Positions 33,243-43,901 are shown, counted from the first letter of the stretch. The stretch is 64,000 nucleotides of DNA from Alicyclobacillus shizuokensis NBRC 103103 (GCF_001552255.1 NZ_BCQV01000002.1:86288-150287), one strand, 5' to 3'. Numbers and translations: made by a program. The notes: generated by a model from the sequence alone, not told the origin.

Positions 33243-34412
33243 CTACTTTACCCCCGCAGCCAGGACTTGCTTCAGCTCCAGGACATTGTTGAGCACGTAG
33301 TTACAGCCGAGCGACGCGAACGACCGCCTTGCGTCTGCACCGTCCAAGCCCGTCAGGACGGCCGCAAAGTGACAACCCATGGCGCGCGCAGCCAGGGCAT
33401 CGGCCACCGAGTCGCCGACAATCAACACCCGCCGGCCCTCGGGCTCTGGCAGCGGCAGGGGCGTGTCCAACACAGCCTCGAGGTCAGACTCGCCCAGGTA
33501 GCTGCGCAGGTAGGAAAACGGGTGCGGCTTCGACAGAGGCTGGCCCGGCCGCAGGGCCTGCGCCTCCAACACCTCACTAGCCGTGGTGACGCGGTTCCTG
33601 TCAAATCGGGACAACCAATCAAAGGAGCGCAGCGGCACCTCCGTTTCCAGGCGCGGCCGCCCGGTGGCAATGCCAATCCGCATCCCCCTGCTCAGCACAT
33701 CGTCCAACAGGTCGCGAAATTCGTCAGGAGGGACCACCGGCCGCTCCTGTTCCAGGTAGCCCGCCTTGCCTGCAGGTTGTCCGTGCCATGCCGGACCTCC
33801 ATAGACGTCACCCAGGTACCACTCCTGAAACACATCTTTCCCCAAATCCCATACCGCCTGCGCCGCGTCTCCGAGTATCGGCTCCAGCACACGCCGGCAG
33901 ACGGAAAACAAGTCGTCTTTTCCCCGGCAATGCTCGAACAAGCGGGTGTAATTCCGGAAGACACCCTCTGCCATGGTCGGCGCCGCGGCAACGAATTGCC
34001 GCAGGGCTTCCACGAGGGCCGTGCGCCGGGCCGACGCGTCGGTCATGGCTGCGCTGCCTGCGCTGGGCACCGGCAACTCCTGAGGCAGCCAGGCCATCCG
34101 CGCCTCCGCAGGTAAGCTGTCGGCCACGGCCGCCAGCACGGCGACGAACTGCAGGTACACCATGTCCCAATTGGCGTTGACGCCACGTCCTTTGATGAAA
34201 CGCAGGAACTCGTCCTCATGGAACACGCGGGCGCGAATCTCGCTCACCGTCTCGTCGTCCGGTCGCACGCCAAACCCCGGCATCCCCGTGAAGGTCAGGC
34301 GCAGATACTGAGGACTGGCCAACAGTTCATAGACGGCCAAAGCCGACGCGTCAAAGTAACGCTCTTCACTGAGCATGACCCCATCGATGTCAAACAAGAT
34401 CCAGTCGTACAC
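33243..34412 (-). CDS. HAD-family hydrolase
   Basis: A 389-residue haloacid dehalogenase-type phosphatase. Motif I is FDIDGVMLSEE at residues 7-17, motif II lies in GIATGRP, the motif III Lys is probably in LSKPHPF, and motif IV is GDSVADALAA. A large helical cap of about 200 residues lies between motifs I and II. The substrate is unknown. GTG start with GGGAGG six bases upstream. It follows serC by 95 bp, so a link to serine synthesis (for example phosphoserine phosphatase) is possible but not supported by specific motifs. Confidence 0.82.
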   Translation of the reverse strand: MYDWILFDIDGVMLSEERYFDASALAVYELLASPQYLRLTFTGMPGFGVRPDDETVSEIRARVFHEDEFLRFIKGRGVNANWDMVYLQFVAVLAAVADSLPAEARMAWLPQELPVPSAGSAAMTDASARRTALVEALRQFVAAAPTMAEGVFRNYTRLFEHCRGKDDLFSVCRRVLEPILGDAAQAVWDLGKDVFQEWYLGDVYGGPAWHGQPAGKAGYLEQERPVVPPDEFRDLLDDVLSRGMRIGIATGRPRLETEVPLRSFDWLSRFDRNRVTTASEVLEAQALRPGQPLSKPHPFSYLRSYLGESDLEAVLDTPLPLPEPEGRRVLIVGDSVADALAARAMGCHFAAVLTGLDGADARRSFASLGCNYVLNNVLELKQVLAAGVK

Positions 34413-34507
34413 GTGACTCCTCCCGTTCCATCGGCAAAAACAAACACAGCCCACCGCTTGAGCGTAGCCCGGCTCCCACATCCAGTCAAGGGGCGCGCCA
34501 CTCAGGA

Positions 34508-35632
34508 CTACCCGTGGCGTTTGGCAAATTCCCGCATGAAATCGCACAAGCGTGCGCAGGCTTCAGGCTCCACCGCGTTGTACAGCGAGACGCGGCAACC
34601 ACCGACCGAGCGGTGACCGCCAAGGCCCGACATGCCGGCCTGTTTCGCGGCAGAAATGAATTCGCGAGTCAACTGGTCGTCAGCCAAACGGAAGGTCACG
34701 TTCATCTGCGACCGCGCGGCCGGATCGACCACACCCCGGTAAAACCCATCGCTCTCGTCAATCACGGTGTACAACATATCCGCCTTCTTGCGGTTACGTT
34801 CCGCCAGGCCGGCCACACCCCCTTGCTCCTCCGCCCACTCCAGCACCTTTTCCAGCGCGTAGACGGCGAAGACAGGCGGCGTGTTGTAACGGGAGTCAGC
34901 GGCCGCATGCGTTTGGTAGGCCAGGATTTTTGGCAGGTGCGTCCCCGGGTGCCGATCCAGCCAGTCCTCTTTCACAATGACCACCGTGAGACCGGCGACA
35001 CCCAAGTTTTTCTGGGCGCCCGCGTAGATGAGATGGTAGTCTCCAACCGGAATGGGGCGGGACAGAATGTCGCTCGACATGTCCACGACCATCGGTCGGC
35101 CAACCACCGGGATCGAAGGCCACTGCGATCCCATAATGGTGTTGTTGGACGTGAAGTGCACGTACGCATCCGTGTCCTCCACGTGAATCTCTGCCGGATC
35201 CGGCAACCGACGATAGCCGTCGTCCTTCGTGCTGGCGGCAATTCGTACCGGCGCCACCCGTCCGGCCTCCTGATACGCCTTTTCGGACCACGATCCGGTC
35301 AACACATAGGCACCGGTCTCGCCGTCGGAGATAAAGTTTTGCGCAATCATGGCGAATTGCAGGCTCGCGCCGCCCTGCAGATACAGTACCCGATAGCCGT
35401 CCGGGATGGCCAGCAACCGGCGGAGCCGTTGTTCAGCCGCCGCCTGCAGGCGGTTATAGGCGTCGCTGCGGTGGCTGATCTCCAGCACAGACATCCCGGT
35501 GCCCTCGTAGTTGAGGAGTTCCTCTTGCATCTTCAGCAGGACCGACTCCGGCAGCGCGGCAGGCCCCGCGCCAAAGTTGTCGATTCGTCCGACTCTCTGC
35601 CTCTCTATCATAGGTACGGTCACGGTTTTCAT
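34508..35632 (-). CDS. serC: Phosphoserine aminotransferase SerC
   Basis: PLP enzyme of serine synthesis (374 residues), converting 3-phosphohydroxypyruvate to phosphoserine. Visible are NFGAGPAALPESVL, MSVLEISHRSDAY, the PLP lysine in IYAGAQKNLGVAGLTVVIV and the C-terminal GLGGHRSVGGCRVSLYNA. It follows serA with a 44-bp gap. The ATG has AGGGG close upstream; an ATG seven codons later gives a more usual N-terminus. No serB is recognised beside it. Confidence 0.95.
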   Translation of the reverse strand: MKTVTVPMIERQRVGRIDNFGAGPAALPESVLLKMQEELLNYEGTGMSVLEISHRSDAYNRLQAAAEQRLRRLLAIPDGYRVLYLQGGASLQFAMIAQNFISDGETGAYVLTGSWSEKAYQEAGRVAPVRIAASTKDDGYRRLPDPAEIHVEDTDAYVHFTSNNTIMGSQWPSIPVVGRPMVVDMSSDILSRPIPVGDYHLIYAGAQKNLGVAGLTVVIVKEDWLDRHPGTHLPKILAYQTHAAADSRYNTPPVFAVYALEKVLEWAEEQGGVAGLAERNRKKADMLYTVIDESDGFYRGVVDPAARSQMNVTFRLADDQLTREFISAAKQAGMSGLGGHRSVGGCRVSLYNAVEPEACARLCDFMREFAKRHG

Positions 35633-35676
35633 CGCCCCTAATTCAGTATGCGCGCTCCTTGGCCCACGTCGCCCAT

Positions 35677-37260
35677 TCAAAGACGAATGGTGCTGACCTG
35701 TTGAATCCCGGCCATGCGGCTGATTTCGGCCAGCACGCTGTCCGGCACCACCTTGTCCACAGCCAGCAGCATGACCGCCTCACCCCCGGATTCGCGCCGT
35801 CCCACCTGCATCGATGCGATGTTGATGTCCGCTTCTCCGAGCAGTGTCCCGATGCGCCCAATCATCCCCGGCCGATCGACGTGGCGGGTGAACAACATCC
35901 GGGGCTGCGGCTCCGCATCCAAAGGATAGCCGTCTATCTCCACCAGCCTCGGCCCAAGGCCGTTGTAAACCGTTCCCGCCACTGTGTGACGTAGCCCGTC
36001 CACCGTCACAGCCACAGTCAACAGGTTGGTGAAGACCTTCGACTTGGCCTGGCGCACCTCACGCAGGGAGAGGCCGTCCATCTCCGCCAGAAAACGCGCG
36101 TTGACGTAGTTGACCTCCTCACCGTACCGGCTGCTCAACAGCCCTTTGAGCAGGGTCCTGCAGACAAACTCGCTGGCCACCTCGCCCAACTCGCCGCCGT
36201 ACGTGATTTCCAAGTGAGAGAGCGCCCCCGTGTACAGCTGCCCGGCCAAGGTCCCCAATTTCTCGGCCAGTGTCAGGTACGGGCGCAGATGCGCCTCCTG
36301 CTCGACGCTGAGCGCCGGCAGATTGACCGCATTCTTGGCCGGCAGGCCACTCAAGATATCGGCAATTTCAGCCGCTACCGAGATCGCCACATTGACCTGC
36401 GCTTCCACCGTCGAGGCGCCGAGGTGGGGAGTGAGAATTACGTTTTCCAAGCTCCGCAGCGGATGATCATCCGGGAGGGGTTCTTGTTCAAAGACATCCA
36501 GAGCGGCTGCCGCCACTCGCCCTTCACGCAGGGACGCGACCAGCGCCTGTTCATCGATCACGCCGCCACGCGCGCAGTGGACGATACGCACACCCGGCTT
36601 CATGTTGGCAAATTGTTCGGGGCCGAGAAGGTGCCGCGTGTCGCGCGTCAGGGGAGTGTGGACCGTGACAAAATCCGCCTGCGCCAGTGCATCGTTCAAC
36701 GACAGGCTCGTGATACCCAACTCCTGGGCACGCTCACGGCTGAGGAAGGGATCATAACACACGACGTTCATATTGAAGGCCTGCGCGCGTTTGGCCACCT
36801 CCCGGCCGATCCGCCCGAGACCGATAATGGCCAACGTCTTGCCGGACAATTCCACGCCCACGTATGCCTTGCGTTCCCATCGGCCTTGCCGCATCGACTG
36901 ATGGGCGTCCGGGATGCGGCGCGCCATCGCCATCAACATCGCAAAGGTGTGCTCACAAGCGGAGATGGTGTTACCGTCCGGGGCGTTGATGACCACCACG
37001 CCCCTGCGGGTGGCGGCCTCGACGTCGATGTTGTCGACACCAACCCCAGCTCGGCCGACCACTTTCAGTTGTGCTGCAGCTTCCAGTACCCTTGCTGTGA
37101 CCTTCGTCTGCGAACGAACGATCAAGGCGTCCACATCGGTCACAGCCTGGCACAGGTCGTCCTCCGTCAAACCAGTCTGCACACAGACCTCAATGTTCCC
37201 TCGATCCCGCAGTTGCTGCAGGCCCACCTCCGCCACATCGTCGGCAACCAGGACTTTCAT
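35677..37260 (-). CDS. serA: D-3-phosphoglycerate dehydrogenase SerA
   Basis: First enzyme of serine synthesis, 527 residues. It has the N-terminal substrate domain, the NAD motif IIGLGRIGREVAKRA, the catalytic HCARGGVIDEQAL and LTPHLGAST, an intervening domain, and a C-terminal ACT domain (MLFTRHVDRPGMIGRIGTLL) that in long-form enzymes can bind serine. The ATG follows GAGGGAG. A structured 150-nt leader and a strong promoter lie upstream. Confidence 0.96.
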   Translation of the reverse strand: MKVLVADDVAEVGLQQLRDRGNIEVCVQTGLTEDDLCQAVTDVDALIVRSQTKVTARVLEAAAQLKVVGRAGVGVDNIDVEAATRRGVVVINAPDGNTISACEHTFAMLMAMARRIPDAHQSMRQGRWERKAYVGVELSGKTLAIIGLGRIGREVAKRAQAFNMNVVCYDPFLSRERAQELGITSLSLNDALAQADFVTVHTPLTRDTRHLLGPEQFANMKPGVRIVHCARGGVIDEQALVASLREGRVAAAALDVFEQEPLPDDHPLRSLENVILTPHLGASTVEAQVNVAISVAAEIADILSGLPAKNAVNLPALSVEQEAHLRPYLTLAEKLGTLAGQLYTGALSHLEITYGGELGEVASEFVCRTLLKGLLSSRYGEEVNYVNARFLAEMDGLSLREVRQAKSKVFTNLLTVAVTVDGLRHTVAGTVYNGLGPRLVEIDGYPLDAEPQPRMLFTRHVDRPGMIGRIGTLLGEADINIASMQVGRRESGGEAVMLLAVDKVVPDSVLAEISRMAGIQQVSTIRL

Positions 37261-37342
37261 GCGTCTCTCCCTCCCGGATTCGAAAACAGCCGTCTGAACA
37301 CTCCTAATCCTTCCACTAGGGTGCCCAGGCGGCCGGCATATG

Positions 37343-37394
37343 CGTATCGCACTCCTCCGAGGTACTCCTCTACATCCGCCAGTCATGCGATACG
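37343..37394 (-). promoter_or_regulatory. Structured serA leader hairpin
   Basis: In the transcribed leader CGTATCGCA pairs perfectly with TGCGATACG, enclosing a second hairpin GAGG-AGTA-CCTC. There is no following U-tract and no T-box bulge sequence was found, so this is not a simple terminator. Confidence 0.5.
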
Positions 37395-37418
37395 GTCTCG
37401 TCTATTGGGTTTTCTTTA

Positions 37419-37448
37419 AAAATACAGATGTGCCACAGGCCATGTCAA
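37419..37448 (-). promoter_or_regulatory. serA promoter
   Basis: Minus strand perfect TTGACA and TATTTT at 18-bp spacing, giving a leader of about 150 nt before serA. Confidence 0.75.
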
Positions 37449-37516
37449 TCCCTCTTCTTGATGTAAGCGATTTCTATCCGATATTCCTCCATGCGAATGG
37501 ACGATGACTCGGTCTC

Positions 37517-38311
37517 TTACCGGATGCGCCATGGATGGGTGTAAATGTTGAAGGTTCCGTTACGGACAAAGCCCACCACAGTGATATTCAGCTCCTGTGC
37601 GATGTCCAGCGCCAACGATGTAGGCGCAGACCGGGCTAGCACAATGCCGATCCCCATCTTGGCCACTTTGAGCAGGACCTCGGACGAAACGCGGCCACTG
37701 AAAGTGACTACGCGACCGGTCCGGGAAATGTGGTGACGCAGACAATACCCGTGCAACTTGTCCAGGGCGTTGTGACGCCCGATGTCGGTCCGCGCCATAA
37801 CATTGCCTTCGATGTCCGCCAAGCAGGCCATATGTACGCCACCTGTCTGATGAAACAGGTCCGCCATGGCGTCCATACGGTCCACCAATTGCAACACCGT
37901 TGGCGGATCCAGCGTCACATCATCACCCACCCAACGCGCGGTGTGTGCATCATTGTAAAAATAGAAGGACTGCCGCCCTTTCCCGCAGCACGAACCGATG
38001 TACCGCTTGTTGAAAAACGCTTGGTTGAAATTGACGAGATTGGTGGTGTGAACACGGGCTGTTCCGGTACGCGAATTGACCACCAGATCGTTAACCTGGT
38101 CCACGGAGCGAACAATGCCTTCGGAGGCGAGAAAACCCAAAACGAGGTCATCCATATGCTCAGGAGAACAAACGACTGTCGCCATTTCCTGATCGTTTAC
38201 GTATATCGTCAACGCGTACTCCGTTGCCACCGACTCTTCAACCGGCTGACAATCCCCCGCCTCGTAGCGGAGCGCCGGCCGCTGCTCGGACAACGGCAGA
38301 CCGTGGCTCAC
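37517..38311 (-). CDS. fdhD: Formate dehydrogenase accessory sulfurtransferase FdhD
   Basis: A 264-residue protein that delivers sulfur to the molybdenum/tungsten cofactor of formate dehydrogenase. Visible are VCSPEHMDDLVLGFLASEGI, the cysteine loop IGSCCGKGRQSF, MARTDIGRHNALDKL and FSGRVSSEVLLKVAKMGI. GTG is placed by GAGAGGGGTGG; upstream codons in the frame lack conservation features. No fdh structural genes are in the window. Confidence 0.92.
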   Translation of the reverse strand: MSHGLPLSEQRPALRYEAGDCQPVEESVATEYALTIYVNDQEMATVVCSPEHMDDLVLGFLASEGIVRSVDQVNDLVVNSRTGTARVHTTNLVNFNQAFFNKRYIGSCCGKGRQSFYFYNDAHTARWVGDDVTLDPPTVLQLVDRMDAMADLFHQTGGVHMACLADIEGNVMARTDIGRHNALDKLHGYCLRHHISRTGRVVTFSGRVSSEVLLKVAKMGIGIVLARSAPTSLALDIAQELNITVVGFVRNGTFNIYTHPWRIR

Positions 38312-38542
38312 CGTCAACCACCCCTCTCGACCGATTATCCCTGAACTTTCGTATACGTGCAAGTGCTGCCAAAAACGTCGAAACCACCGCGATTCACCGC
38401 ATGAGAAACGGAAGCCCACAGGGCCGCAACCAAGCCGGCTTCCTTTGACACGCGGGTGCAAGCAAACAAGCCGCGCGGAAGCACCTCACCCTCGGTGCCG
38501 TCCGGCGGCTTCGTCGATTCGTCAGGCTGCTGAAAGGAAGAC

Positions 38543-39814
38543 TCACCGGGAAGACTCGGTGCCCACCAACCCCACCCGGTCCTCGACGCTTATTTCTTCG
38601 GATTGGATTTGCTCGAGAAACACCTCATGTAGGCGGCCAGCCGCCAACTCCAACTGCTCCGCCGGAATGATGCACGACACCTTCATCTCCGACGTACTCA
38701 CCATCTTCAGCGGAATGTCGGCCTCGGCGAGTGTCCGAAACATCGTGGCAGCGACACCGGGGTTACTGATCATCCCCGCCCCGACAATCGACACCTTGGC
38801 CAAGCCGGTTTCACAGACAACGTCGTCAAATCCCAAAGTCGACTTGAGGGCGGTCACCATCTCCATGGCGACAGCGGCGTCGTCCTCCTTGACCGTGAAC
38901 GACACATCCACCTTGTCGGCAGCAACCACGCTCTGGACGATGACATCGACATTGACGCTGGCCTCGGCCAACGTGGAAAACACTGCAGCGATGCCATGCC
39001 GCGAGAGCGGCACACCAATCACAGTTACCCTAGCGACCTGGCGTTCAAACGCGACGCCCGTCACCAACTGCTGCATTTCTAAACCCTGCACCGTCTCCAT
39101 CACCTGCGTTCCTTCTTCCTCCGAAAAGCTGGACCTTACAACCAGGGGCACCCCGTACTTCTTAGCGTTCTCCACCGCCCTGGGATGAAGGACCTGGGCG
39201 CCGAGCGTCGCCAACTCCAACATCTCGTCATAGGATATGGCCGCCAGTTTGCGAGCGTGGGGCACCACTCGTGGATCGGATGTATATACTCCATCCACAT
39301 CTGTATAAATTTCACACAGGTCCGCATGCAAAACAGCCGCCACCGCCACGGCCGTCGTATCGGATCCACCGCGGCCCAACGTCGTAACATCCGTTCCGGC
39401 AATTCCCTGGAACCCGGTGACGACGGGAATCACTCCCGCATTCAACGCCGCCTGTAGACCTTCGCAGCGGATCTCCGTCATTCTCGCCGATCCATGGTTG
39501 GCTTCGGTCTGTATCCCCGCCTGCCAGCCGGAAAAGGATTTCGCTTTCACACCGCGCTTCTGCAGAGCCATCGCCAACAGCGCGGCCGAAACCTGCTCAC
39601 CGGTGGCCAAGAGCGCATCCAGTTCTCGCGCGTCCGGCCGTTCCGACACGCCATGGGCCAGGGCCAACAGGTCATCTGTGGTATCCCCCATCGCAGAGAC
39701 CACCACAACACACCGGTGGCCTGCCGCCACCGTTCTGCAAACCCGGTCCGCGACCGCCTCAATGCGCTCCACACTGCCGACCGAGGTGCCCCCGTATTTC
39801 TGCACAATCAGCAC
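38543..39814 (-). CDS. lysC: Aspartate kinase (lysC type, with ACT domains)
   Basis: Phosphorylates aspartate as the entry to lysine, threonine, methionine and diaminopimelate. The 423-residue protein has VQKYGGTSVGSVERI, the TLGRGGSDTTAVAVAA motif, and two C-terminal ACT domains (VTVIGVPLSRHG and VSIVGAGMISNPG) for feedback control. The size fits the Bacillus lysine-sensitive class, in which an internal start yields a small regulatory subunit; such a start was not mapped. No lysine riboswitch precedes it: it follows argH by 37 bp. GTG start with GGGGAGTGGAG upstream. Confidence 0.93.
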   Translation of the reverse strand: MLIVQKYGGTSVGSVERIEAVADRVCRTVAAGHRCVVVVSAMGDTTDDLLALAHGVSERPDARELDALLATGEQVSAALLAMALQKRGVKAKSFSGWQAGIQTEANHGSARMTEIRCEGLQAALNAGVIPVVTGFQGIAGTDVTTLGRGGSDTTAVAVAAVLHADLCEIYTDVDGVYTSDPRVVPHARKLAAISYDEMLELATLGAQVLHPRAVENAKKYGVPLVVRSSFSEEEGTQVMETVQGLEMQQLVTGVAFERQVARVTVIGVPLSRHGIAAVFSTLAEASVNVDVIVQSVVAADKVDVSFTVKEDDAAVAMEMVTALKSTLGFDDVVCETGLAKVSIVGAGMISNPGVAATMFRTLAEADIPLKMVSTSEMKVSCIIPAEQLELAAGRLHEVFLEQIQSEEISVEDRVGLVGTESSR

Positions 39815-39851
39815 GTTTCTCCACTCCCCGAACTGTGGAAAGGCCAAGCCG

Positions 39852-41279
39852 TCACTCTCTATCTTTATCTAGCACTTTACTGGATTCGCTGCTCCGTGGC
39901 AAGGGGCCGACACGCAGCCGCTGTTTGGCACGTTCCAATTGACGGCGCACGGCTTCATGCCCTGTGCCCCCACGTACCGCTCTCGCCGCCACTATGTTTT
40001 CTATGCGAATCACATCATAAATGTCCGGTTCAAATTCGGGACACGCCTTTTGATATTCTTCGAAGGGCAAGGTCGACAAGTTCTTCCCCTGCTGCACGGC
40101 TGTCAGCACCAGACGCCCCACCACCGCGTGCGCATCCCGGAACGGGACCCCTTTTCGCACCAAGTAATCGGCCGCATCCGTGGCATTGGAAAAATCCCGG
40201 GCAAGGGCCGCTTCAATCCGGTCCGGCCGCAGCTGCAGGCTCTCAATCATGCCTGCGAACAACGTGAGGGCAGGCAGTACTGTGTCAAACGCATCAAAGA
40301 TGCCTTCCTTGTCTTCCTGCAGGTCCTTGTTGTAGGCTAGGGGGAGCCCCTTGAGGACGGTAAGGAGACCCATCAGATGGCCGTACATTCGTCCCGTCTT
40401 TCCCCTCACCAACTCGGGTACATCCGGATTCTTCTTCTGGGGCATCATGCTGGACCCTGTGCAATACGCGTCGGCCAATTCGATGAAGCCAAACTCGTCG
40501 CTGCTCCAGAGTATCAACTCCTCCGAGAAACGGGACAGGTGCATCATTAAGAGGCTGCAGGCGCTCAGGCATTCGACCAGATAATCCCTATCCGACACGG
40601 CATCCAAGGAGTTCTCGTACACCTGCTGGAACCCCAACTCCTGGGCTACCGCCTCCCGGTCGACCGGAAACGACGTGCCGGCCAGCGCCCCGGCTCCCAA
40701 GGGCATCATGTCGGTTCTGCCCAGCGCGTCCTGAAAACGCGAGAAGTCGCGCTCCAGCATCCAAAAGTACGCCAAGAAGTGGTGCGAGAGGAGAACCGGC
40801 TGCGCCCTCTGCAGGTGCGTGTACCCAGGAATGATGACGCCAAAGTGCTTTTCGCTGGCCGCGACCAGGGCCTGCTGAAGCGAACGGATACCGGCCATCA
40901 CCGCCTCGATACCCTCTTTGACGTACAAGTGCATGTCCAGCGCGACCTGGTCGTTGCGACTCCTCCCGGTGTGCAGTTTGCCGGCCACCGGACCGAGACG
41001 CTCGTGCAACAAGCGCTCCACATTCATATGAATATCTTCGTCCTCCAGACGAAACTCAACCCGGCCGGCCTGAACCTCCTCGAGCAACTCGGATAGGCCC
41101 ATAACCAAACGGTCGGCATCATCCCGAGGGATGATACCGGCCGTTCCCAACATACGGGCGTGGGCGATGCTGCCGCGAATATCCACTTCAGCAAGCCGTT
41201 TGTCGAACCCAATGGAGGCCGTGTACTGTTCCACCAGCTGATTCGTATCCTCGGTAAATCGCCCACCCCACAGCTTCAT
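39852..41279 (-). CDS. argH: Argininosuccinate lyase ArgH
   Basis: Cleaves argininosuccinate to arginine and fumarate. The 475-residue protein has [18 protein letters not shown] at the start, [17 protein letters not shown] and the superfamily signature [18 protein letters not shown]. The ATG overlaps the argG stop (ATGA), with GGGGAGG upstream. Part of the argF-argG-argH operon. Confidence 0.97.
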   Translation of the reverse strand: MKLWGGRFTEDTNQLVEQYTASIGFDKRLAEVDIRGSIAHARMLGTAGIIPRDDADRLVMGLSELLEEVQAGRVEFRLEDEDIHMNVERLLHERLGPVAGKLHTGRSRNDQVALDMHLYVKEGIEAVMAGIRSLQQALVAASEKHFGVIIPGYTHLQRAQPVLLSHHFLAYFWMLERDFSRFQDALGRTDMMPLGAGALAGTSFPVDREAVAQELGFQQVYENSLDAVSDRDYLVECLSACSLLMMHLSRFSEELILWSSDEFGFIELADAYCTGSSMMPQKKNPDVPELVRGKTGRMYGHLMGLLTVLKGLPLAYNKDLQEDKEGIFDAFDTVLPALTLFAGMIESLQLRPDRIEAALARDFSNATDAADYLVRKGVPFRDAHAVVGRLVLTAVQQGKNLSTLPFEEYQKACPEFEPDIYDVIRIENIVAARAVRGGTGHEAVRRQLERAKQRLRVGPLPRSSESSKVLDKDRE

Positions 41280-42568
41280 CCGACGACCTCCCCGACGACG
41301 CTCGGTTTTCCGGAATCCTCGTTCTTCTCCAACGCCGACACGTGGACGTCCGTCAGCACGCTTGCCGCTTCCGCCCCCTGCTGATGAACGCCCGCATGTA
41401 CGGTGGTCGGCATGCCCCATAGCTCTATGAAGCCAACCGCCGCCTGATGGTCGAACGCATCTCCGACCGAGTAGGTGGCCAGGTCATGGCGGTACAGCGA
41501 ATACGGGGACTTGCGGCCGACCACCTGAAAACCGCCCTTGTACAGTTTGACCCGCACGACTCCCGTCACCGCCCGCTGGGTCTCCTGAATGAAGGCGTCC
41601 AAAGCCTGTTTGAGCGGGGAGAACCAGAGCCCGTTGTAAATCAGCTTGCTGTATTCCAACTCGACGCCGGCTTTGTATTGCGCGACCTCACGCGTCAGAG
41701 TCAGAGCCTCCAATTCCTTGTGCGCCTGCACAAGCACGAGACCGGCAGGCGATTCGTACACCTCGCGCGACTTGATGCCCACCAGGCGATTCTCCACGTG
41801 GTCAATCCGTCCGACCCCGTGCCGACCTGCAATCCGGTTCAACCGCCAGATGAGCTCGCCCAGTTGCAGGACCTCGCCACCCAGCGCCACCGGCACCCCT
41901 TCATCAAACGAGATCTCCACATACTCCGGGTCATCCGGCGCCTGTTCCGGATTGACGGTCCACTCAAACGCCTCCTCAGGGGCTTCCGCCCACGGATCTT
42001 CCAATGCGCCGCATTCAATGGCACGTCCCCACAGGTTGGCATCGATGCTGAATGGGTTGTCGAGTGTAACCGGAATCGGAATCCCGTGTTCTTTGGCATA
42101 GGCGATCTCCTCATCGCGCGTCCAATTCCACTCGCGCACAGGAGCAATCACCTTCAGCTGAGGATTGAGCGCCTTGACTGAAACCTCAAACCGAACCTGG
42201 TCATTGCCTTTCCCCGTGCACCCGTGCGCGACCGCCTCGGCTCCCTCCTGCGCGGCGACCTCGACCAGCAACTGCGCAATCAATGGCCGGGAAAGAGCGG
42301 AAGCCAACGGGTATTTTCCTTCATAGAGGGCATTGGCCTTCAACGCAGGCAAAACAAATTGCGAAGCGTAACGCTCGACGGAGTCAATACGGTACGACTT
42401 GACCGCTCCCACCTGCAACGCCTTTTTCTGGACAAAATCTAAGTTGTTTCCTTCCCCGACATCGACGCACATCGCCACCACATCGTATCCGTACTTCTCC
42501 TTCAACCAGGCAATCGCGACCGACGTATCCAATCCGCCTGAATAGGCGAGCACCAATTTCTTTGCCAT
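41276..42568 (-). CDS. argG: Argininosuccinate synthase ArgG
   Basis: ATP-dependent ligation of citrulline and aspartate. The 430-residue protein has the PP-loop [15 protein letters not shown] at residues 8-22 and the [13 protein letters not shown] motif. The ATG lies 2 bp after the argF stop with GAGGAG upstream; the gene overlaps argH at its end. The C-terminus is about 25 residues longer than in many homologues (acidic [17 protein letters not shown]). Confidence 0.96.
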   Translation of the reverse strand: MAKKLVLAYSGGLDTSVAIAWLKEKYGYDVVAMCVDVGEGNNLDFVQKKALQVGAVKSYRIDSVERYASQFVLPALKANALYEGKYPLASALSRPLIAQLLVEVAAQEGAEAVAHGCTGKGNDQVRFEVSVKALNPQLKVIAPVREWNWTRDEEIAYAKEHGIPIPVTLDNPFSIDANLWGRAIECGALEDPWAEAPEEAFEWTVNPEQAPDDPEYVEISFDEGVPVALGGEVLQLGELIWRLNRIAGRHGVGRIDHVENRLVGIKSREVYESPAGLVLVQAHKELEALTLTREVAQYKAGVELEYSKLIYNGLWFSPLKQALDAFIQETQRAVTGVVRVKLYKGGFQVVGRKSPYSLYRHDLATYSVGDAFDHQAAVGFIELWGMPTTVHAGVHQQGAEAASVLTDVHVSALEKNEDSGKPSVVGEVVG

Positions 42569-42570
42569 AC

Positions 42571-43638
42571 TCACATCTCCTCCCCGAATGCACCCGCATC
42601 CGCCATCAAGGCGGCCAACACGGCCTTTTGTGTATGCAGTCGATTCTCCGCCTCGTCAAAAATCACGGAGTGCTCCCCGTCGATAATCTCCGAAGTGACT
42701 TCCTCACCCCGATGAGCCGGCAGACAGTGCAAGAAGATGTACTCAGGATTGGCGTGGCCAACGAGTTCTGCGTTCACCTGGTAATCCGCAAACACCATAC
42801 GCCGGAATTCAGCTTCTTCCTCGTCGCCCATGCTGGCCCACACGTCCGTGATGATGACATCCGCCCCCGCAACCGCGCGGACTGGATCAGTGGTGACCAG
42901 CACCTGCGAGTGGTTGGCCACAGCATCCTTTTTCGCTTGTTCCACAATCTCCTGGTTGGGCCCGTAGCCCGGAGGCGTGGCCACACGCACGTTCATGCCC
43001 AGTTTCGGGGCCAACTGCAGCCATGAATGAGCCATGTTGTTGCCGTCCCCGACAAAGGCGACAGTAATCCCCTGCATGCGTCCCGTGTGTTCATAGATGG
43101 TCAAGGCATCCGCCAAGGCTTGGCACGGATGGTGATCATCGGTCAACCCGTTGATGACCGGGACAGTGGCATACTTGGCCAGAGTCTGCACCACCGCGTG
43201 TGAAAACGTGCGGATCATAATGCCATCAACATAGCGGGACAGTACACGCGCTGTGTCCTCAATCGGCTCCCCACGCCCCATCTGGGTGGACTGGCTCGGA
43301 ATGAACAGCGCGTGCCCTCCCAATTGGGCCATGCCAACCTCGAAAGAAATGCGGGTACGGGTTGAGGCCTTGTCAAAAATCAACGCGAGCGACTGCCCCC
43401 CCAGCACCGCATGCGGAAACCGCGACTTCTTGGCCTCCTTCAGCAGCAGCGACAGTTTCAGCAAGGCATGGACATCTTCACCGGTGTAATCGCTGAAGTC
43501 CAGCAAGTCGCGCCCTCGCAATCGCTGGTGGGCAGCCATCAACGCTGTCTGCAAACGGACGGATAGATACCCGTCGCCCAGCGGTTCAATCCCTTGCCCC
43601 AGACCGATTGGGCTCAACTCCCTCTTCCACGCATACAC
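42571..43638 (-). CDS. argF: Ornithine carbamoyltransferase ArgF
   Basis: Carbamoylates ornithine to citrulline. The 355-residue protein contains [19 protein letters not shown] (carbamoyl phosphate site STRTR), [13 protein letters not shown] and the [12 protein letters not shown] ornithine loop. GTG start with AAGGGG eight bases upstream gives an extra 33 residues before the usual start near [15 protein letters not shown]; an internal ATG there has no ribosome binding site. First gene of argFGH, behind a promoter overlapped by two ArgR-type boxes. Confidence 0.95.
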   Translation of the reverse strand: MYAWKRELSPIGLGQGIEPLGDGYLSVRLQTALMAAHQRLRGRDLLDFSDYTGEDVHALLKLSLLLKEAKKSRFPHAVLGGQSLALIFDKASTRTRISFEVGMAQLGGHALFIPSQSTQMGRGEPIEDTARVLSRYVDGIMIRTFSHAVVQTLAKYATVPVINGLTDDHHPCQALADALTIYEHTGRMQGITVAFVGDGNNMAHSWLQLAPKLGMNVRVATPPGYGPNQEIVEQAKKDAVANHSQVLVTTDPVRAVAGADVIITDVWASMGDEEEAEFRRMVFADYQVNAELVGHANPEYIFLHCLPAHRGEEVTSEIIDGEHSVIFDEAENRLHTQKAVLAALMADAGAFGEEM

Positions 43639-43733
43639 CGTACATTCCCCTTCCTCGCGATGTTGTTCCGCTCTGCTGCTTCAGCGGCTTACGGTTCCTC
43701 GCGGGTCTGCGAAGACGTTCCCTATCGAACATA

Positions 43734-43767
43734 TGTATTATTATACGGATGTATGTATAGATATCAA
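43734..43767 (-). promoter_or_regulatory. argF promoter overlapped by tandem ArgR/AhrC-type boxes
   Basis: Minus strand -35 TTGATA and perfect -10 TATAAT with 16-bp spacing. Plus-strand cores TGTATTATTATACG (43734) and TGTATAGATATCAA (43754) fit the ARG-box pattern TGNATWWWWATNCA in 13 and about 11 of 14 positions and are exactly 20 bp apart; the first covers the -10, the second the -35. Confidence 0.75.
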
Positions 43768-43832
43768 GACGGTCTGCAAAAAAATCCTTGCGTCCGTATG
43801 TTCATTCACACGGTCGGAGTTGGCGCCCTGAC

Positions 43833-43859
43833 AAAAAACGGGGCAGCCGCAGCTGCCCC
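43833..43859 (-). terminator. Terminator after gltB
   Basis: Perfect 8-bp stem GGGGCAGC/GCTGCCCC followed by GTTTTTT on the minus strand, 43 bp after the gltB stop and upstream of the argF promoter. Confidence 0.92.
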
Positions 43860-43901
43860 ACTCACCTTTGCAGGACTGGCCAGACCCGGGCGGGTAACTG
43901 G

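Noticed and set aside
34514..35641. 375-codon plus-strand ORF over serC
   Set aside because: Antisense of an unambiguous PLP enzyme gene.
37261..37500. T-box or serine-responsive riboswitch before serA
   Set aside because: No AGGGTGGNACCGCG motif, no specifier-loop-like structure and no terminator; only an unclassified hairpin.
39815..39851. Lysine riboswitch before lysC
   Set aside because: Only 37 bp separate argH and lysC; no room for the aptamer.
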